A stretch of 64,000 nt of DNA. Source: an uncultured Lachnospiraceae bacterium. GTDB taxonomy: Bacteria > Bacillota_A > Clostridia > Lachnospirales > Lachnospiraceae. A program made the position numbers and the translations under genes. Under the pieces are notes generated by a model. That model made no database searches. It was not told where the DNA came from and saw only the letters and a list, made by a program, of their open reading frames with translations. The DNA lies in assembly GCA_947564305.1 (NCBI GenBank), contig CANOBT010000004.1, forward strand, positions 1-64,000. Reading direction: 5' to 3'. Positions 16,905 to 25,644 of the stretch are shown here, in pieces; position 1 is the stretch's first letter, and every line of letters starts with the position of its first letter.

Positions 16905-17081
16905 CTACTGTAAATCATCCGATATAGCGACAAGTTCGTCTACCGTCTGCTTGAGCGTTCCCGCAAGCAGAGAATTCATCCGCATGTGTGATGACACCGG
17001 CATTGGTGGGTTTTCCATATGAGTCTCATAGTAATCATTACACAAATCTTTTAAGCGATCTGGAAATTTACCGTCTGTCAT
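16905..17081 (-). CDS. small hypothetical protein
   Basis: A 58-residue soluble, slightly acidic protein of unknown role, beginning MTDGKFPDRLKDL and containing NPPMPVSSHMRMNSLLAGT and a helical end VDELVAISDDLQ. GTGAGGT lies eight bases before the ATG at 17081, which is better placed than the ATG at 17090. It sits between hipA and the decayed toxin promoter on the same strand. No family is recognised. Codon use looks ordinary, so it may be real, but evidence is limited. Confidence 0.45.
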   Translation of the reverse strand: MTDGKFPDRLKDLCNDYYETHMENPPMPVSSHMRMNSLLAGTLKQTVDELVAISDDLQ

Positions 17082-17204
17082 TTGAAACATACCTCACTAT
17101 TTTTTACTGTGTCCAATATTTTTATGTGTTTTTAGCATATAAAATTGAACATCTCAAACTTTCTGTCAAAGAAATTGATATAGATATGAAGTTGTCTGTA
17201 TTTT

Positions 17205-18356
17205 CTAAAGCTTTATTCTTTCAAACTCACACATCATTCGCCCCACCTTTTCCTGAACTTCCTCTACTACATCTTCACAATACTTCCTGCTTAATCCTGC
17301 TGCCTCCCCTACTGCCATGAGTTCTCTGCGGCCCGGAGCCGCACCTTCTCCATCTACAGTTGTGGTATGTTCACCATAATACGTCGTACTGTAAGTCAAA
17401 TCATATGCAGGGCTTAGACGCCAGCTATCTTCTTTTTCATCATAAAGAAAAGCAAAATTTTTAGAATGGTCATCCCGATTATGCGCAAATACATTAAAAC
17501 ACATTCTCCGAAACATATTGCGCATATCTTCCTGGTTATCTCTTGTCAAAATTTTTGTGAGCTTCATTAGACTATGATAATCCAAACTGGGCTGCTCAAA
17601 ATCTAACTCCAGTAATGCCGCTGCTGTCAACATATGGATTCTTTCTATTTTTTGAGTCCCCTCCATCCGCACCCTGTCAAACCGCTTTGTTCCAAAATAT
17701 CCTTTACATTTCCGAGAGGGAAACAGCCGGGTCTCAGACATACAGATTCCGCACTGAACAGCACATTTTGCATACTCATATTCCATAAATCCACTGTCTT
17801 CTCCGTCTACATGCCTGGCAGGAAACTTAATGATCCAATCCTCTTCATCTACCTTTGTCATGATTTTAGGTCTTGCACCACCGCTTGTTCCCCCTAAACG
17901 ATACAATGTATCCAACTCCTCTGTATATTCTGTCAGCAAAATATTCTGACACTGCTCTGCCAGATAATCCAAATCCAATCCAGAACTTTCCGCACCCAGA
18001 TGCCTCTCCGGATGATACGTAAGCGCACCCATGCCAGAACTTCCGACAATTGCCAAACGGTCTAATATATCAATTTGGTCCGCATGAATACCATTTTTCG
18101 TTAAAAGCCGGTTTAAAAGAATATTTCCCCATGCATCCGGCAGACTGTCTGCAAAGACTCCGAACAAACCTTGAAAATAATCTTTCTGCGGAATAAATAC
18201 CTGCTTTTTCAGCGGCAGCGAAAACGGGCTGATTGAAAAACCGTCCCTCAGCCATTCCTCTGCATATTCAAACGCCACTTTCTTTTCCGGAGTAAGTGCA
18301 AGCGTTCCTACCAACCGCTCTTTGTATAATACATGAAGATATCTATCTGCCTTCAC
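17205..18356 (-). CDS. hipA: HipA-like Ser/Thr kinase, toxin of a hipBA module
   Basis: Toxin kinase of the HipA family (383 residues). HipA of E. coli phosphorylates glutamyl-tRNA synthetase and causes dormancy; the target here is unknown. It has the N-terminal couple_hipA domain (about 5-105), the glycine-rich loop GGTSGGARPKI (about 155-165) and the catalytic loop HNRDDHSKNF (about 292-301). The magnesium-site segment SPAYDLTYS follows. All key motifs are present, so it is probably active. It overlaps the hipB-like gene by 14 bases. Confidence 0.85.
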   Translation of the reverse strand: MKADRYLHVLYKERLVGTLALTPEKKVAFEYAEEWLRDGFSISPFSLPLKKQVFIPQKDYFQGLFGVFADSLPDAWGNILLNRLLTKNGIHADQIDILDRLAIVGSSGMGALTYHPERHLGAESSGLDLDYLAEQCQNILLTEYTEELDTLYRLGGTSGGARPKIMTKVDEEDWIIKFPARHVDGEDSGFMEYEYAKCAVQCGICMSETRLFPSRKCKGYFGTKRFDRVRMEGTQKIERIHMLTAAALLELDFEQPSLDYHSLMKLTKILTRDNQEDMRNMFRRMCFNVFAHNRDDHSKNFAFLYDEKEDSWRLSPAYDLTYSTTYYGEHTTTVDGEGAAPGRRELMAVGEAAGLSRKYCEDVVEEVQEKVGRMMCEFERIKL

Positions 18357-18624
18357 GGATAACCTCCTCTATATTCCGATATGGAATTTGTGTAAACATA
18401 TTTCGTATTTCATCTCCACAATCAAGCGCGACCGCAATCTTTGTCAAAGATAACAGCGATATTTTTCCGGTATTTTCAAAACGCTTGATCGAGCCAAAAC
18501 TTACTCCGCTCATCCGACTCAGCTTTTCTTGAGAAATAGAACGTCTTTTTCGGATTCTCCGTATACGTTGTGCCAGATTTTGATCTATCTCCTCCGGAGT
18601 TTCCCATATATATTCTGCTGCCAT
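18343..18624 (-). CDS. hipB: HipB-like XRE-family antitoxin/repressor
   Basis: DNA-binding partner of the kinase, about 93 residues. It contains an XRE helix-turn-helix (IRRIRKRRSISQEKLSRMSGVSFGSIKRFEN) and a short C-terminal tail. The ATG at 18624 has AAGGAG at seven bases; the ATG at 18630 is too close to it. It precedes and overlaps hipA, the usual order. AT-rich near-palindromic DNA upstream (18651-18715) would be the operator region. Confidence 0.82.
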   Translation of the reverse strand: MAAEYIWETPEEIDQNLAQRIRRIRKRRSISQEKLSRMSGVSFGSIKRFENTGKISLLSLTKIAVALDCGDEIRNMFTQIPYRNIEEVIREGR

Positions 18625-18687
18625 TGCCATACTCCTTTTTCTTTAGATAAAATATTATATATTATATTGGAATTGTAGATATTTTGT

Positions 18688-18699
18688 ATAATATATTAT
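18688..18699. promoter_or_regulatory. candidate hipBA operator
   Basis: Perfect 12-bp palindrome ATAATATATTAT 64 bases upstream of the hipB start, within DNA rich in TATAAT-like boxes. In such AT-rich sequence a palindrome can arise by chance. Confidence 0.3.
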
Positions 18700-18812
18700 C
18701 CGTCCATATTATATCAATCTTTCTATTTTTTATCAACAATTTAGTAAGAAGGTTTCATATATGGCATTCTATTTTTTTAGTTCAAGACTATTTTAAAAAT
18801 TTTGGAAAAAGC

Positions 18813-18844
18813 TGAAACTTTTCATCCCACTTTTTTATCTAATA
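18813..18844 (+). promoter_or_regulatory. ECF-type promoter upstream of the sigma factor gene
   Basis: TGAAAC at 18813-18818, 17 bases, then TATCTAATA at 18836-18844. This resembles the TGAAAC...CGTCTAATA promoters read by Firmicute ECF sigma factors, suggesting autoregulation of the gene at 18964. The -10 part departs from CGTC. The rest of the 18631-18963 gap shows only the hipBA control region and AT-rich DNA. Confidence 0.55.
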
Positions 18845-18963
18845 AGTATCAATCGGTTGACAAGGAACTTGAAAAGATAAATTTAGAAAAACAAATAAGA
18901 TTGGAGCATGCAATTCATTTTCAGAATCTGCACCCAAATAGTAATTAGAAAGGACGTGTAAAC

Positions 18964-19488
18964 GTGGCAGATATGACGGGGCTTGTGAGAAGGGCACAGG
19001 CGGGGGATAAAGAAGCTTTTGTGGATTTAATTGAAAGCTGTAAGCAGGGATTATATAAAACAGCGCTCGCGATGCTGCGCAATGAGGCAGATGCGGCAGA
19101 TGCGATTCAGGATACGGTACTGAAAAGTTACGAGAATTTACAGAGTTTAAGAAAGCCGAATTTTTTCAAAACATGGCTTACAAGAATTTTAATCAACCAG
19201 TGTAACCGCATATTGAAAGGGCGCGGGTATATGGTTCCCATTGACGAACATCCGGAACTGGAATATACCGGCCAGGATACATCCGGAAAAGATTTTATAG
19301 AGCTGTTAAATAAATTGGAGGAACAATACCGCATCGTATTATACCTCTTTTATGTAGAAGAATTCAGCATCAGGGAAATCAGCGTCATACTGGATATGAA
19401 TGAAAATACAATAAAAACCCGATTATCCAGAGGGCGAGGCAGCTTCAGGAAACTATATATGAAAGAAAACCAGATTTCCTGCTGTTGA
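18964..19488 (+). CDS. ECF (RpoE-type) RNA polymerase sigma factor
   Basis: Sigma-70 family ECF factor of 174 residues. Region 2 is at about 10-75 (AFVDLIESCKQGLYKTALAML, ADAADAIQDTVLKSYENL). Region 4 is at about 115-165 (YRIVLYLFYVEEFSIREISVIL and ENTIKTRLSRGRGSFRKL). The GTG start has AAAGGA nine bases before it. The next gene on the same strand encodes a membrane protein likely to be its anti-sigma or sensing partner. A promoter of ECF type lies in front. Confidence 0.9.
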   Translation: MADMTGLVRRAQAGDKEAFVDLIESCKQGLYKTALAMLRNEADAADAIQDTVLKSYENLQSLRKPNFFKTWLTRILINQCNRILKGRGYMVPIDEHPELEYTGQDTSGKDFIELLNKLEEQYRIVLYLFYVEEFSIREISVILDMNENTIKTRLSRGRGSFRKLYMKENQISCC

Positions 19489-19604
19489 ATTCGTTCAGCA
19501 AAGATAGCAAAACAGCCGTTTTGCATTTTGGAGCGGAATAGAAAAATATGAAAACAAAACGCAGCTATAAAAGTGGAAATAGATATAGAAAGCAGAGGTG
19601 CACA

Positions 19605-20735
19605 ATGGGCAATTATGAGAAAGATTTTATCGAGAAAATGAGAGAAGAAGTTGAGATTCCTGGACTGGTAGATGATAAGCTGAATGAAATTTACGGAAAA
19701 ATCAGACAGGATGAAGTGCAGATGAAACAGACTGGCCTTGCCGGAGGCAGAAACAGATTTTATAGGAATTTTGTTGTTGCAGCCGCTGCTGTGTGCGCAG
19801 TGGTGGCATTGTCGGCCACTCTTTATGCGAATCCTGCATTGGCACGAGATATTCCAATTCTGGGTGATGTGTTCGGACGTCTGCAGGAAAGGCGAGACAG
19901 CAGTGCTTATCCAGACAAAGACAAAACAGCATATGAAAATATTGGGGAACATTCCACACCGATTCAGGAAGCAGGAAATACTGCGGAAAACGAGATTGGT
20001 ACGATGACAGTTTCCGACGCATACTGTGATGGATATGATATGTACTTTACACTTTCCCTTCGAGTGGAAGATGAAGAATTAAAAACAGCAGACTATTTCC
20101 TGCCAATGCATCAGGAAGGAGACGATACATCTCTTCTTGACGGCGGATATTTTACGATTGATCAGAAACAGGTGTGGCCGGTAGCCGGAGCGACACTTTG
20201 GAAATCAGAAGACGGAGTTTATGTAGGATTGTGCCGCATCCCCTCCTCGCAGATGGAGGGCTCCGCATTTGCAGATCAGATGACAGTCAATGTAAATATC
20301 AATGGCTTGAGCGCACACAAGGAATCAAAGCTTGGTTACAGGGAGATGTTTAAACAGGTAGAGGACGATTGGAGTATGCAGTTTGACCTGAAACCGGATA
20401 CCTCTTCTAACCGCACGGCGGAACCAAATGCAGAGAGTAACGGCATCATTATACAGAAAGTGGTACAGACACCAAGCAACATGCATGTGACCTGCTATCT
20501 CCCGGCAGAACTTGCACAAAAGAATCCGGCATTTGTTCTATTGGATGGAAATGGAAACCGCGTGCAAAATGAAAGTTCGATGCATAATGCTCAGGAAGAT
20601 GGAAGCGAGATTCAGGAGATGGTATTCAATGCTTCGCAGGCGGAGCAGTTTGTGATGCAGGTATTCGACAAGAATGCAGGTACAGATGAAAACGGTGAAA
20701 TCCCGATGATTGCAGAGATTCCATTTGCAATGTGA
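19605..20735 (+). CDS. DUF4179-like membrane protein, likely anti-sigma partner
   Basis: 376 residues: a cytoplasmic N-terminus (MGNYEKDFIEKMREEVEIPG), one membrane helix (about 53-73, FVVAAAAVCAVVALSATLYAN) and a large extracytoplasmic part beginning PALARDIPILGDVFGRLQER. This layout matches DUF4179 proteins found next to ECF sigma factors in Clostridia, where they are presumed to hold the sigma factor at the membrane. The start at 19605 has AGAGGTG just upstream; the frame extends to 19548 with no good ribosome site. It lies 116 bases after the sigma gene. Confidence 0.78.
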   Translation: MGNYEKDFIEKMREEVEIPGLVDDKLNEIYGKIRQDEVQMKQTGLAGGRNRFYRNFVVAAAAVCAVVALSATLYANPALARDIPILGDVFGRLQERRDSSAYPDKDKTAYENIGEHSTPIQEAGNTAENEIGTMTVSDAYCDGYDMYFTLSLRVEDEELKTADYFLPMHQEGDDTSLLDGGYFTIDQKQVWPVAGATLWKSEDGVYVGLCRIPSSQMEGSAFADQMTVNVNINGLSAHKESKLGYREMFKQVEDDWSMQFDLKPDTSSNRTAEPNAESNGIIIQKVVQTPSNMHVTCYLPAELAQKNPAFVLLDGNGNRVQNESSMHNAQEDGSEIQEMVFNASQAEQFVMQVFDKNAGTDENGEIPMIAEIPFAM

Positions 20736-20802
20736 GATAGATGATCATTACTGATGCATATTCACACCCAATAGGTTCACATTTATTGCATTTTTCATTT
20801 TT

Positions 20803-20821
20803 TTGATATAATAAATATCAA
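20803..20821 (+). promoter_or_regulatory. candidate operator/-10 of the RelB/PIN operon
   Basis: TTGATAT-AATAA-ATATCAA, a perfect 7-bp inverted repeat overlapping a TATAAT box, 14 bases upstream of the antitoxin ATG. This is a natural site for autorepression by the RelB-like protein. Confidence 0.5.
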
Positions 20822-20834
20822 AGGAGGTGTTGAT

Positions 20835-21128
20835 ATGGCACAGGCTACTTTTAGTGTTCGAATGGATGAGGCTTTAAAGCGTCAATTTGATGCTCTTTGT
20901 GCTGACTTTGGAATGAATGCTACTACTGCATTTAATATTTTCGCACGAGCCGTTGTTCGAGAAAGAAAAATTCCATTTGAAATTCATGCTTCTGAAGAAG
21001 TAACAAGGGCTACTGGCATGCAGGCTTTTCTTGCTCTTCGAGCAGAAGCAAAGAAAAATGGTATTCAGGATTTGACCTTAGATGAAATCAACGAGGAAAT
21101 CAGACAAACGCGGTATGGAGGTGAATGA
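20835..21128 (+). CDS. RelB/DinJ-family antitoxin
   Basis: 97-residue ribbon-helix-helix antitoxin: TFSVRMDEALKRQFDALCADFGMNATTAFNIFARAVVRERKIPFEI is the RelB/DinJ DNA-binding segment. The C-terminal part (DLTLDEINEEIRQTRYGG) would wrap the toxin. AAAGGAGGTG precedes the ATG. It ends one base before the PIN gene, the classic antitoxin-first layout. RelB-type antitoxins normally pair with RelE-fold toxins, but RelB/PIN mixtures are known in Firmicutes. Confidence 0.85.
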   Translation: MAQATFSVRMDEALKRQFDALCADFGMNATTAFNIFARAVVRERKIPFEIHASEEVTRATGMQAFLALRAEAKKNGIQDLTLDEINEEIRQTRYGGE

Positions 21129-21506
21129 ATGACCTGCTATGCAGTAATTGACACAAATGTCCTTGTTTCTGCATTGCTTTCAAGTCATGAAGATGCCGCC
21201 ACCGTTCTGGTCGTCGGAAAATTATTCTCTGGTGAGGTAATCCCACTCTTCAGTGATGAAATCCTAAAGGAGTACAATGAAGTGCTGCGGCGTACAAAGT
21301 TTCACTTCTCGGAAGCTAACGTCAATATGCTTCTCAAGACTATTGAAAAGTATGGTGAACGTGTTATACCTACACCGACCGATAAGCAGCTTCCGGACAT
21401 GAAAGACATACCTTTTTATGAAGTCGTTATCGAAAGGCAAGAAGACAATGCGTATTTGGTTACTGGTAATATGAAACATCTGCCATTATTTTTTCTCTTA
21501 TACTAA
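21129..21506 (+). CDS. PIN-domain toxin, C-terminus apparently clipped
   Basis: PIN-fold ribonuclease toxin of 125 residues, of the group annotated as putative toxin-antitoxin PIN (COG1569-like). The acidic residues are all visible: D in VIDTNVLVSALL, E in SDEILKEYNEVL, D/E in DIPFYEVVIE and D in DNAYLVTGNMKHLP. After TGNMKHLP relatives usually continue with a last strand and helix (a P-R-E type end). Here the frame becomes FFLLY and stops, so about 15 residues seem lost. Activity is therefore uncertain. Confidence 0.78.
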   Translation: MTCYAVIDTNVLVSALLSSHEDAATVLVVGKLFSGEVIPLFSDEILKEYNEVLRRTKFHFSEANVNMLLKTIEKYGERVIPTPTDKQLPDMKDIPFYEVVIERQEDNAYLVTGNMKHLPLFFLLY

Positions 21507-21537
21507 AAACAGATTTATAGTGATTTTGTAAAAAAGA

Positions 21538-21586
21538 AATCCCCGATCCTGTCTTTTTACAGGTAATTCGGGGATTCCTTTTTTAT
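21538..21586. terminator. bidirectional terminator
   Basis: AATCCCCGA / TCGGGGATT stem with an inner CCTGT/ACAGG pairing, A-tract on the left and T-tract on the right. It serves the plus-strand PIN gene and the minus-strand microcompartment operon. Confidence 0.85.
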
Positions 21587-21602
21587 ACAAATATCTCATA
21601 TC

Positions 21603-22748
21603 CTACCACAAGTCTTCATAAATCTTCATGATATCCGCCTTGCTTGGCACCCGCGGATTAGTTGCCGTACAGCCGTCCGCCAGTGCAGCGTCCGCCATGC
21701 GGTCGATTGCAGCAAAATATTCTTCTTTGGATATCTTTTCCATCTGAGAAATAGACAGCGGAATATCCATTTCCTTCATCATGAACTGCACCCAGTTTAC
21801 TAAAGAGCGCACCGTCATAATCTTATTGTAGCTGCTCAATCCCAAAATCTGCGCCACAGTAGAGTATCGCTTGACTGCCGGCAGATAGTCGGATTGGCTT
21901 TTACTGTGCTTATTGATATCACTGTTGAACTCAATGATATGCGGAAGCAGCATAGCATTAGCCCGTCCGTGCGGGATATGGAATGTAGCTCCAAGCTGAT
22001 GAGCCATCCCATGATTCAGTCCCAGGGACGCGGAATTAAATGCCAGACCTGCCAGACAGGAAGCGGAATGCATCTTCTGTCTTGCATGAGTATCGCTGCC
22101 GTCCAGATATGCCCGAAGCAGAAATACACCACAGATTTCGATGGATTTCTCCGCCAATGCTGTCGAGAAATCATTCCGGTTTGTGCTGACACACGCTTCC
22201 AATGCATGGGTAAATACGTCCATCCCCGTATCTGCTGTGACCGCAGGGGGAACACTTTTTACCAGTTCTGCATCCAGGATGGCTTCGTCTGGAGTCATAT
22301 CATAAGATACCAACGGATATTTCATTTGCTCCTTGGGGTCTGATACGACTGCGAACGAAGTAACCTCTGAGCCTGTTCCGCTGGTTGTTGGGATTGCAAT
22401 CAACCCTACATCCCCGTAACGGTCTACACGGAGCGCAAACTCCCGAATGGACTTAGAAGAATCAATGGCAGAACCGCCGCCCACTGCAACGATTACATCC
22501 GGCCGGTATTCCAACATCTTTTTTACGCCTATGGAAATTTTTTCAATGGGTGGGTCCGGAACCACATCTTGAAAGATTTCAAATTCTTTCCGTCCCTTTT
22601 TCAGCGGATCTGTAACCAGATTAATCATACTGCTCTGCGCCATAAACGGGTCTGTGATGACCAGAACTCTTTGGTACGGGATTTCCGCCAGTCTGTCAAG
22701 CGCCTGGTCCCCAAAATATATTTTTGTCTTTATGTCAAAACTTTTCAT
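21603..22748 (-). CDS. pduQ: PduQ-type iron-dependent alcohol dehydrogenase
   Basis: Reduces propionaldehyde to 1-propanol, regenerating NAD+ for the aldehyde dehydrogenase of the microcompartment. Type III Fe-ADH of 381 residues: VAVGGGSAIDSSKSI (nucleotide site), IPTTSGTGSEVTSFAV, and the metal ligands in LNHGMAHQLGATFHIPHGRANAM. No encapsulation helix is seen at either end. The ATG at 22748 follows AAAGGA at 11 bases. It is the most 3' gene of the BMC locus, separated from the DeoR gene by about 125 bases, and ends at a strong terminator. Confidence 0.88.
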   Translation of the reverse strand: MKSFDIKTKIYFGDQALDRLAEIPYQRVLVITDPFMAQSSMINLVTDPLKKGRKEFEIFQDVVPDPPIEKISIGVKKMLEYRPDVIVAVGGGSAIDSSKSIREFALRVDRYGDVGLIAIPTTSGTGSEVTSFAVVSDPKEQMKYPLVSYDMTPDEAILDAELVKSVPPAVTADTGMDVFTHALEACVSTNRNDFSTALAEKSIEICGVFLLRAYLDGSDTHARQKMHSASCLAGLAFNSASLGLNHGMAHQLGATFHIPHGRANAMLLPHIIEFNSDINKHSKSQSDYLPAVKRYSTVAQILGLSSYNKIMTVRSLVNWVQFMMKEMDIPLSISQMEKISKEEYFAAIDRMADAALADGCTATNPRVPSKADIMKIYEDLW

Positions 22749-22873
22749 AATCAATCTATTCCTTTCTGAAGGTTGACAAAGTCAAATCCTGCAGCAAACT
22801 ACGGGACATTTGACCTTCGCGGGAACCATCGAAAATTCGACGGATTCCATACTTACCTCGCTTCGGAATATTG

Positions 22874-23638
22874 TTACTGTGGATAAATGCATTTCACGCC
22901 CGCGTCTTCAAACGCCTGAAGCCACCGGGCATCGGGCTCTTCATCGGTGACAATCGATGTAATATCATTAATCCCCGCAACCGTGTTAAATGCAATCTTT
23001 CCAAATTTGCTGCCGTCTACCACCAGGATTTTTTCTCTGGCGGATTCCAGCATCGTTCTCTTATTATCTGCGTGAAGCTCATCCGAGTCTGTAATCCCTG
23101 CCTGCAAGTCGATTCCCTTGCAGGATATCACAGCCTTATCCACATGATAGGATCTCAGCATCCTGTCTGTCTGAGGACCTACAAGAGCAAAAGACCCCTC
23201 CCTTGATACACCGCCGGTAGAAAGAATCCGCCAGTCCGGCACATCAAGCAGTTCTATGATGATCTCCACAGAATTTGTGATCACTGTCAGATTTTTTTTA
23301 TCCTTCAATGCTTTCACAACATATACGGCAGTCGAACTAGCATCCAGCATGATGCTGTCGCCGTCACGCACCATCTTATTAAACAGTCCGGCGATACGCT
23401 GTTTGCCAATCACGTTATGATTTTTCCTGACTTTAAACGGCAGGTCGATATTCGTATTTTCATTAATAACCGCACCGCCGTAGCTTTTAATCGCATATCC
23501 GTCATTGACGAGCTTCTCCAAGTCCCTGCGTATGGTTTCTTCCGATACTTTATAGAATTGGCTTAATTCGCTCACTACCACACGGCGTTCTGCCTGTAGT
23601 TTTTCCAGAATTTCATTCCGTCTCTCAATTGCAAGCAT
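22874..23638 (-). CDS. DeoR-family transcriptional regulator of the BMC locus
   Basis: 254 residues with an N-terminal DeoR helix-turn-helix (RRNEILEKLQAERRVVVSELSQFYKVSEETIRRDLEKL) and a DeoRC sugar-phosphate sensor domain (MLDASSTAVYVVKAL, LSTGGVSREGSFALVGP, DGSKFGKIAF). Family members bind phosphorylated sugars and control fuc/rha/gat genes. Here fuculose- or rhamnulose-1-phosphate is a sensible effector (inference). It lies between pduT and pduQ on the same strand, so it probably regulates the surrounding operon. Confidence 0.88.
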   Translation of the reverse strand: MLAIERRNEILEKLQAERRVVVSELSQFYKVSEETIRRDLEKLVNDGYAIKSYGGAVINENTNIDLPFKVRKNHNVIGKQRIAGLFNKMVRDGDSIMLDASSTAVYVVKALKDKKNLTVITNSVEIIIELLDVPDWRILSTGGVSREGSFALVGPQTDRMLRSYHVDKAVISCKGIDLQAGITDSDELHADNKRTMLESAREKILVVDGSKFGKIAFNTVAGINDITSIVTDEEPDARWLQAFEDAGVKCIYPQ

Positions 23639-23746
23639 TGTACCGCCTCCGAACTGTTTTTATTCATCTCTGTTATAGCCGACTGCAGCAGGTCTCAGCC
23701 CCGGCTGCTGCGCAGACTATACGCTGCTTATTGCGCAGCTAATGAA

Positions 23747-24295
23747 CTATAAAATCGCATTGCGGATCTGTGCATCCGGATGCGCAATGACTGAGGAATC
23801 CAGGAACATTCCATCCTTTGCGGTCACCGATTTCGCCCGTTCAATGGCCGCCTCTACAGCCGCCACCTCTCCGGTCAGCATCAGATAAGATTTTCCGCAC
23901 ATTCCTCTTGCAATCCGAAGCTCTACAAGATCTACAATGGCTGTTTTTGCAGCTTCATCTGCTGCCACAATGATCGAAGTCGCATCATATGTTTCCATGA
24001 TTCCAAGGGCAGAAACCTCTTCGATTGCTGCCGCCCCATAGATTGCCGGAAAAATGGATTCGTGTGGGTTACCGAGTACAAAACTGTTGATCAGGTGCAT
24101 TCCATGTAATGTCTTTGCCGCTTCTACGGCTGCATTGACAGCACTCAGATCTCCTGAAATGATGACGATATATTTCCCCGGACATACGGTCTGTGCTTCG
24201 ATGATACTGACTTCAGAGGTCTTTACCATGGCGTCTGCCGCCACGACACCTGCTGAAACAGTCTTATATTCTACCATTCCAATTGCCTTACTCAT
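23747..24295 (-). CDS. pduT: PduT-like trimeric shell protein (BMC-T) with Fe-S site
   Basis: Tandem-BMC shell protein of 182 residues: BMC domain 1 about 4-85 and domain 2 about 95-178 (SALGIMETYDATSIIVAADEA). In Salmonella PduT the trimer carries a [4Fe-4S] cluster held by Cys38 in a TICPGK segment. Here C38 lies in TVCPGK at exactly the same residue number, so the cluster site is conserved. It is expected to conduct electrons across the shell with PduS. Its ATG overlaps the pduS stop by four bases. Confidence 0.93.
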   Translation of the reverse strand: MSKAIGMVEYKTVSAGVVAADAMVKTSEVSIIEAQTVCPGKYIVIISGDLSAVNAAVEAAKTLHGMHLINSFVLGNPHESIFPAIYGAAAIEEVSALGIMETYDATSIIVAADEAAKTAIVDLVELRIARGMCGKSYLMLTGEVAAVEAAIERAKSVTAKDGMFLDSSVIAHPDAQIRNAIL

Positions 24296-25635
24296 TTCCC
24301 TGCACGTCCTTCCTGCGTCTCTATGATCACATATTTCTCACTTACTTCTTTTACCACGCCGTTTATAGAGGCATGGATGCCCACGCTCAGACCCTTCGCC
24401 GGTTCTGCGATCATCTGGCCTGCGCTGACAGTATCCCCCTGTTTTACCACCGGGGAGGCCGGTGCGCCGATGTGCTGGCTTAACATAATCTTCACTTTCC
24501 GAACCGGAACTGCCGATTCGTCCAGCGGAGCTTCTTTATTATATTTCGTCAAATCCAACCTTGCCATGAGACGTTCCATCGGAACTTTACGGTATTCCCG
24601 CTCTTCCCCTACCGGCTTCGGTGTTACCTTTGGCGGCTTTAAGCCGTGGCTTCTTAACCCTGCCTTATATTCTGCCATCAACGTTCTTGGAGACAATCCC
24701 TGGAAACAGGAATACATCTCGCATAAGCCGCAGGAGCTGCAGAAAAACGTGTTGACAAAAATATCCGGCTGCTGCACATCCTTACAAGTCGCAGCCCGCA
24801 TAAATAAATGCGGCTGAATCGGATGTCCCAAACGATTTCTAGGGCACATATCCGTACACATACTGCACTGGCAGCAACATGCCGCAGCCCGTTTCAAATC
24901 AATAGAAACCTTCTGCCGTTTTCTCTGAATAATATAATGAGATTCCGGCAGTACAAGAACCGCATTTGTAGTCTTTGTCACCGGCTGTGCCCCGCTCCCA
25001 ATGAATCCCATCATCGGGCCGCCGATAAAGTACACCGGATTTGGCGTTGTCACGCCTCCTGCAAGGCGGACGGTCTCCTCAATGCTGGTCCCGATTGGCA
25101 CGCGCACGGTTACCGGATGCTCCACCTCGGCTACCACGGAGACAAGTTTATCAACAACAGGAGTCTTCTGGTTCATCGCCCGATATACGTTGTATATGGT
25201 CTCTACATTAAATACAGCGACTCCGCATTCAATCGGAAGTCCTCCGGGCCTTACCACTTTACCGGTTACCTCATAGATTAACACCACTTCATCACCGGCC
25301 GGATACACTTCATCCAGAAGACCCAACCTAATCTCCGGGTAGGCGCCGATAACCGCATTTAATGCATCGATTGTCTTTGTATAAGCCTTCTTGATTCCGA
25401 TGATGACCTCTTTTGCGCCAACCGCCTCACCAATCTGGTGGAAGGTATCTATAATTTCCTGGGCATATTTTTCAAGTAACTGTCTATGTAATCTTAGTAG
25501 TGGTTCACATTCTGCGCAGTTCAGAATAATTGTTTCCGCATTCTCATTCAGCTTTGCATAGGTCGGGAATCCCGCACCACCTGCACCAACGATTCCGTTT
25601 TGCTGCATGATAAGGCTTAATTCTTTCATATCCAT
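24292..25635 (-). CDS. pduS: PduS-like RnfC-domain flavo/Fe-S electron carrier
   Basis: 447 residues: RnfC-like NADH/FMN-binding region (GIVGAGGAGFPTYAKL near the start), SLBB-type segment, then two ferredoxin motifs. The first is CCQCSMCTDMCP (CxxCxxCxxxCP) at about 264-275, the second CSSCGLCEMYSC. A barrel-sandwich end region (GDTVSAGQMIAEP) closes the protein. In B12 microcompartments PduS reduces cobalamin. This locus has no B12 enzyme, so it more likely recycles NADH or feeds electrons to PduT or the radical activase (inference). It follows pduN by nine bases. Confidence 0.9.
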   Translation of the reverse strand: MDMKELSLIMQQNGIVGAGGAGFPTYAKLNENAETIILNCAECEPLLRLHRQLLEKYAQEIIDTFHQIGEAVGAKEVIIGIKKAYTKTIDALNAVIGAYPEIRLGLLDEVYPAGDEVVLIYEVTGKVVRPGGLPIECGVAVFNVETIYNVYRAMNQKTPVVDKLVSVVAEVEHPVTVRVPIGTSIEETVRLAGGVTTPNPVYFIGGPMMGFIGSGAQPVTKTTNAVLVLPESHYIIQRKRQKVSIDLKRAAACCCQCSMCTDMCPRNRLGHPIQPHLFMRAATCKDVQQPDIFVNTFFCSSCGLCEMYSCFQGLSPRTLMAEYKAGLRSHGLKPPKVTPKPVGEEREYRKVPMERLMARLDLTKYNKEAPLDESAVPVRKVKIMLSQHIGAPASPVVKQGDTVSAGQMIAEPAKGLSVGIHASINGVVKEVSEKYVIIETQEGRAGK

Positions 25636-25644
25636 AGTCTTTCA

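Noticed and set aside
22755..22873. cobalamin riboswitch or other leader in the BMC locus
   Set aside because: No B12-box-like sequence was seen and the pathway uses a radical, not a B12, dehydratase.
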